Shown here in pieces: positions 63,365-64,000 of a DNA stretch of 64,000 nt (positions are counted from its first letter, which is position 1; every line of letters begins with the position of its first letter). The stretch comes from Saprospiraceae bacterium. Its GTDB lineage: Bacteria; Bacteroidota; Bacteroidia; Chitinophagales; Saprospiraceae. The notes under the pieces are model-generated. The model made no database searches. It was not told the DNA's origin and saw nothing but the letters and a program-made list of their open reading frames with translations. Made by a program: the position numbers and the translations under genes. The stretch covers positions 1-64,000 of the forward strand of contig JAIBCG010000003.1 of NCBI GenBank assembly GCA_019694295.1, given 5' to 3'.

Positions 63365-64000
63365 TTAAAACCACCCGTTCGTCTTTGCCTTTTCGAATAG
63401 CCACTTGACAGGTGTTCGGAGTTTGTCGCCGGTGAGTGTGTCGCACAGAAAAAACAGAAAGTATTCGTTCAAATGGTTAGGAATACGATTTTCCAGTCTT
63501 TTTAACCGAGAATCTGAGAGCTCCTGATTTTTTTCAACCACTGCTGCCCGCCAAGCGTAGAATGCTTCATCGTGCATTTCAGTTATTTCGCATAATTCGA
63601 AACTCAGGTTTTGGTTTTCGAGATATTTGCGTGCTAGTACGCCATGATGCTTAGTCCAATCACGTGGTACATTTCTGTCTTCCTGATATTTAAATGTGTC
63701 GTGGATGAGTGCGATAATTCTCAACATTGTACGTGTGTCTGCATCCTCATTTCTAAGATTGTTGATGTTATTAAATACTTCCTTTATGTGGTAAGCTACC
63801 TTACCCTCAGGATGACCATACCGAGGCAGTCCCCACATAAGTCCTTCTATTACCTCCGGTCTTGTTATAAATTCGGCTTCGATGGAAGTTTCCGGTTCGA
63901 GCAAGGCAAACAGACCGTTGCGTTCAAGTATTTTCTGATACGCTGAATATGCCGGTATTTCGGGTCTTTTTACAAAAAAATGATCTGTTATATCTTGTAC
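63365..64000 (-). CDS. HD-domain protein, 5' end beyond the window
   Basis: The frame is open to the right edge, so the N-terminus lies outside; at least 211 residues are seen. The HD-domain features HIKEVFNNI, then IALIHDTFKYQ with the metal-binding His-Asp pair, and HHGVLARKYL place it in the HD phosphohydrolase superfamily. The substrate is unknown. No promoter or start is visible. Confidence 0.8.
   Translation of the reverse strand, partial: VQDITDHFFVKRPEIPAYSAYQKILERNGLFALLEPETSIEAEFITRPEVIEGLMWGLPRYGHPEGKVAYHIKEVFNNINNLRNEDADTRTMLRIIALIHDTFKYQEDRNVPRDWTKHHGVLARKYLENQNLSFELCEITEMHDEAFYAWRAAVVEKNQELSDSRLKRLENRIPNHLNEYFLFFLCDTLTGDKLRTPVKWLFEKAKTNGWF

Noticed and set aside
1-64000. Mobile element, prophage, CRISPR or defence island
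   Set aside because: No transposase, integrase, phage, Cas or restriction gene found in any frame; gene order is mostly housekeeping.

Overview
The window is an ordinary-looking stretch of chromosome from a member of the Bacteroidota. The base composition is AT-leaning. I would guess a Saprospiria, Chitinophagales or Cytophagales relative; the phylum is clear but the order is a guess. Evidence for the phylum: a type-B type IX secretion (gliding-motility, CHU_C) sorting domain, a CcoN-CcoO fused cbb3 oxidase, a ResB-CcsA fusion, the Bacteroidota form of homogentisate dioxygenase, a long PurF-like protein, few Shine-Dalgarno sequences, and promoters of the Bacteroidota type (TTG, about 20 bp, TAnnTTTG) before rplM and tRNA-Phe. 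No prophage, IS element, CRISPR array or rRNA is visible.

Layout. 1-6.1 kb (minus): a GH16 glycosidase, an ECF sigma factor, and an envelope lipid cluster (GT2, PlsC-like acyltransferase, LpxK, DUF2147). 6.1-7.1 kb: an alkyltransferase-like protein lacking the acceptor cysteine, divergent from a TrpF-like protein lacking its catalytic cysteine. 7.1-14.8 kb (minus): a six-gene export cluster with two lipoproteins sharing a REP-type module, a Tat-exported DUF1501/sulfatase-like protein, a lipoprotein with a CX4CH haem-like motif, a small lipoprotein, and a giant CUB/CHU_C surface protein. This is the best candidate for an undescribed system and resembles the planctomycete PSCyt/DUF1549/DUF1501 sets. 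14.9-28.3 kb: housekeeping genes (YqeY, KsgA, PdxA, LspA, TsaB, NadK) with a glucosaminidase, two ArsR-type regulators, an Omp85-like barrel, a CBS protein, a TM2/TPR protein, a PP2C phosphatase and an ABC permease.

28.5-38.9 kb: a cbb3 oxidase locus. A response-regulator/Crp fusion gene is divergent from ccoI-ccoS-ccoNO-ccoQ-ccoP-ccoG-ccoH-TauE/SafE. Matching inverted repeats, ATGAC-TTTT-(A/G)TCAT, precede ccoI and ccoS, both 36.5 bp from the end of the -7 box, suggesting direct activation by the neighbouring regulator. 39.1-42.4 kb: rplM-rpsI-rpsB-tsf, a terminator, and pyrH with its own promoter. 42.5-44.9 kb: homogentisate and 4-hydroxyphenylpyruvate dioxygenases for tyrosine breakdown.

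44.9-64 kb: a gene-poor gap with a possible small RNA, an M28 peptidase, RpiB, a DUF2723 membrane protein, a small membrane protein with RluA-type synthase and ThiL, TrmB, an orphan type IX sorting-domain fragment, a GCS2-like ligase fused to CBS domains, ResB-CcsA, PurF, tRNA-Phe, and an ECF sigma factor followed by a 77-residue protein and a DUF6624 lipoprotein. An HD-domain gene runs off the right edge. The cbb3 genes, ResB-CcsA (haem attachment) and ccoI (copper supply) would work together in microaerobic respiration.
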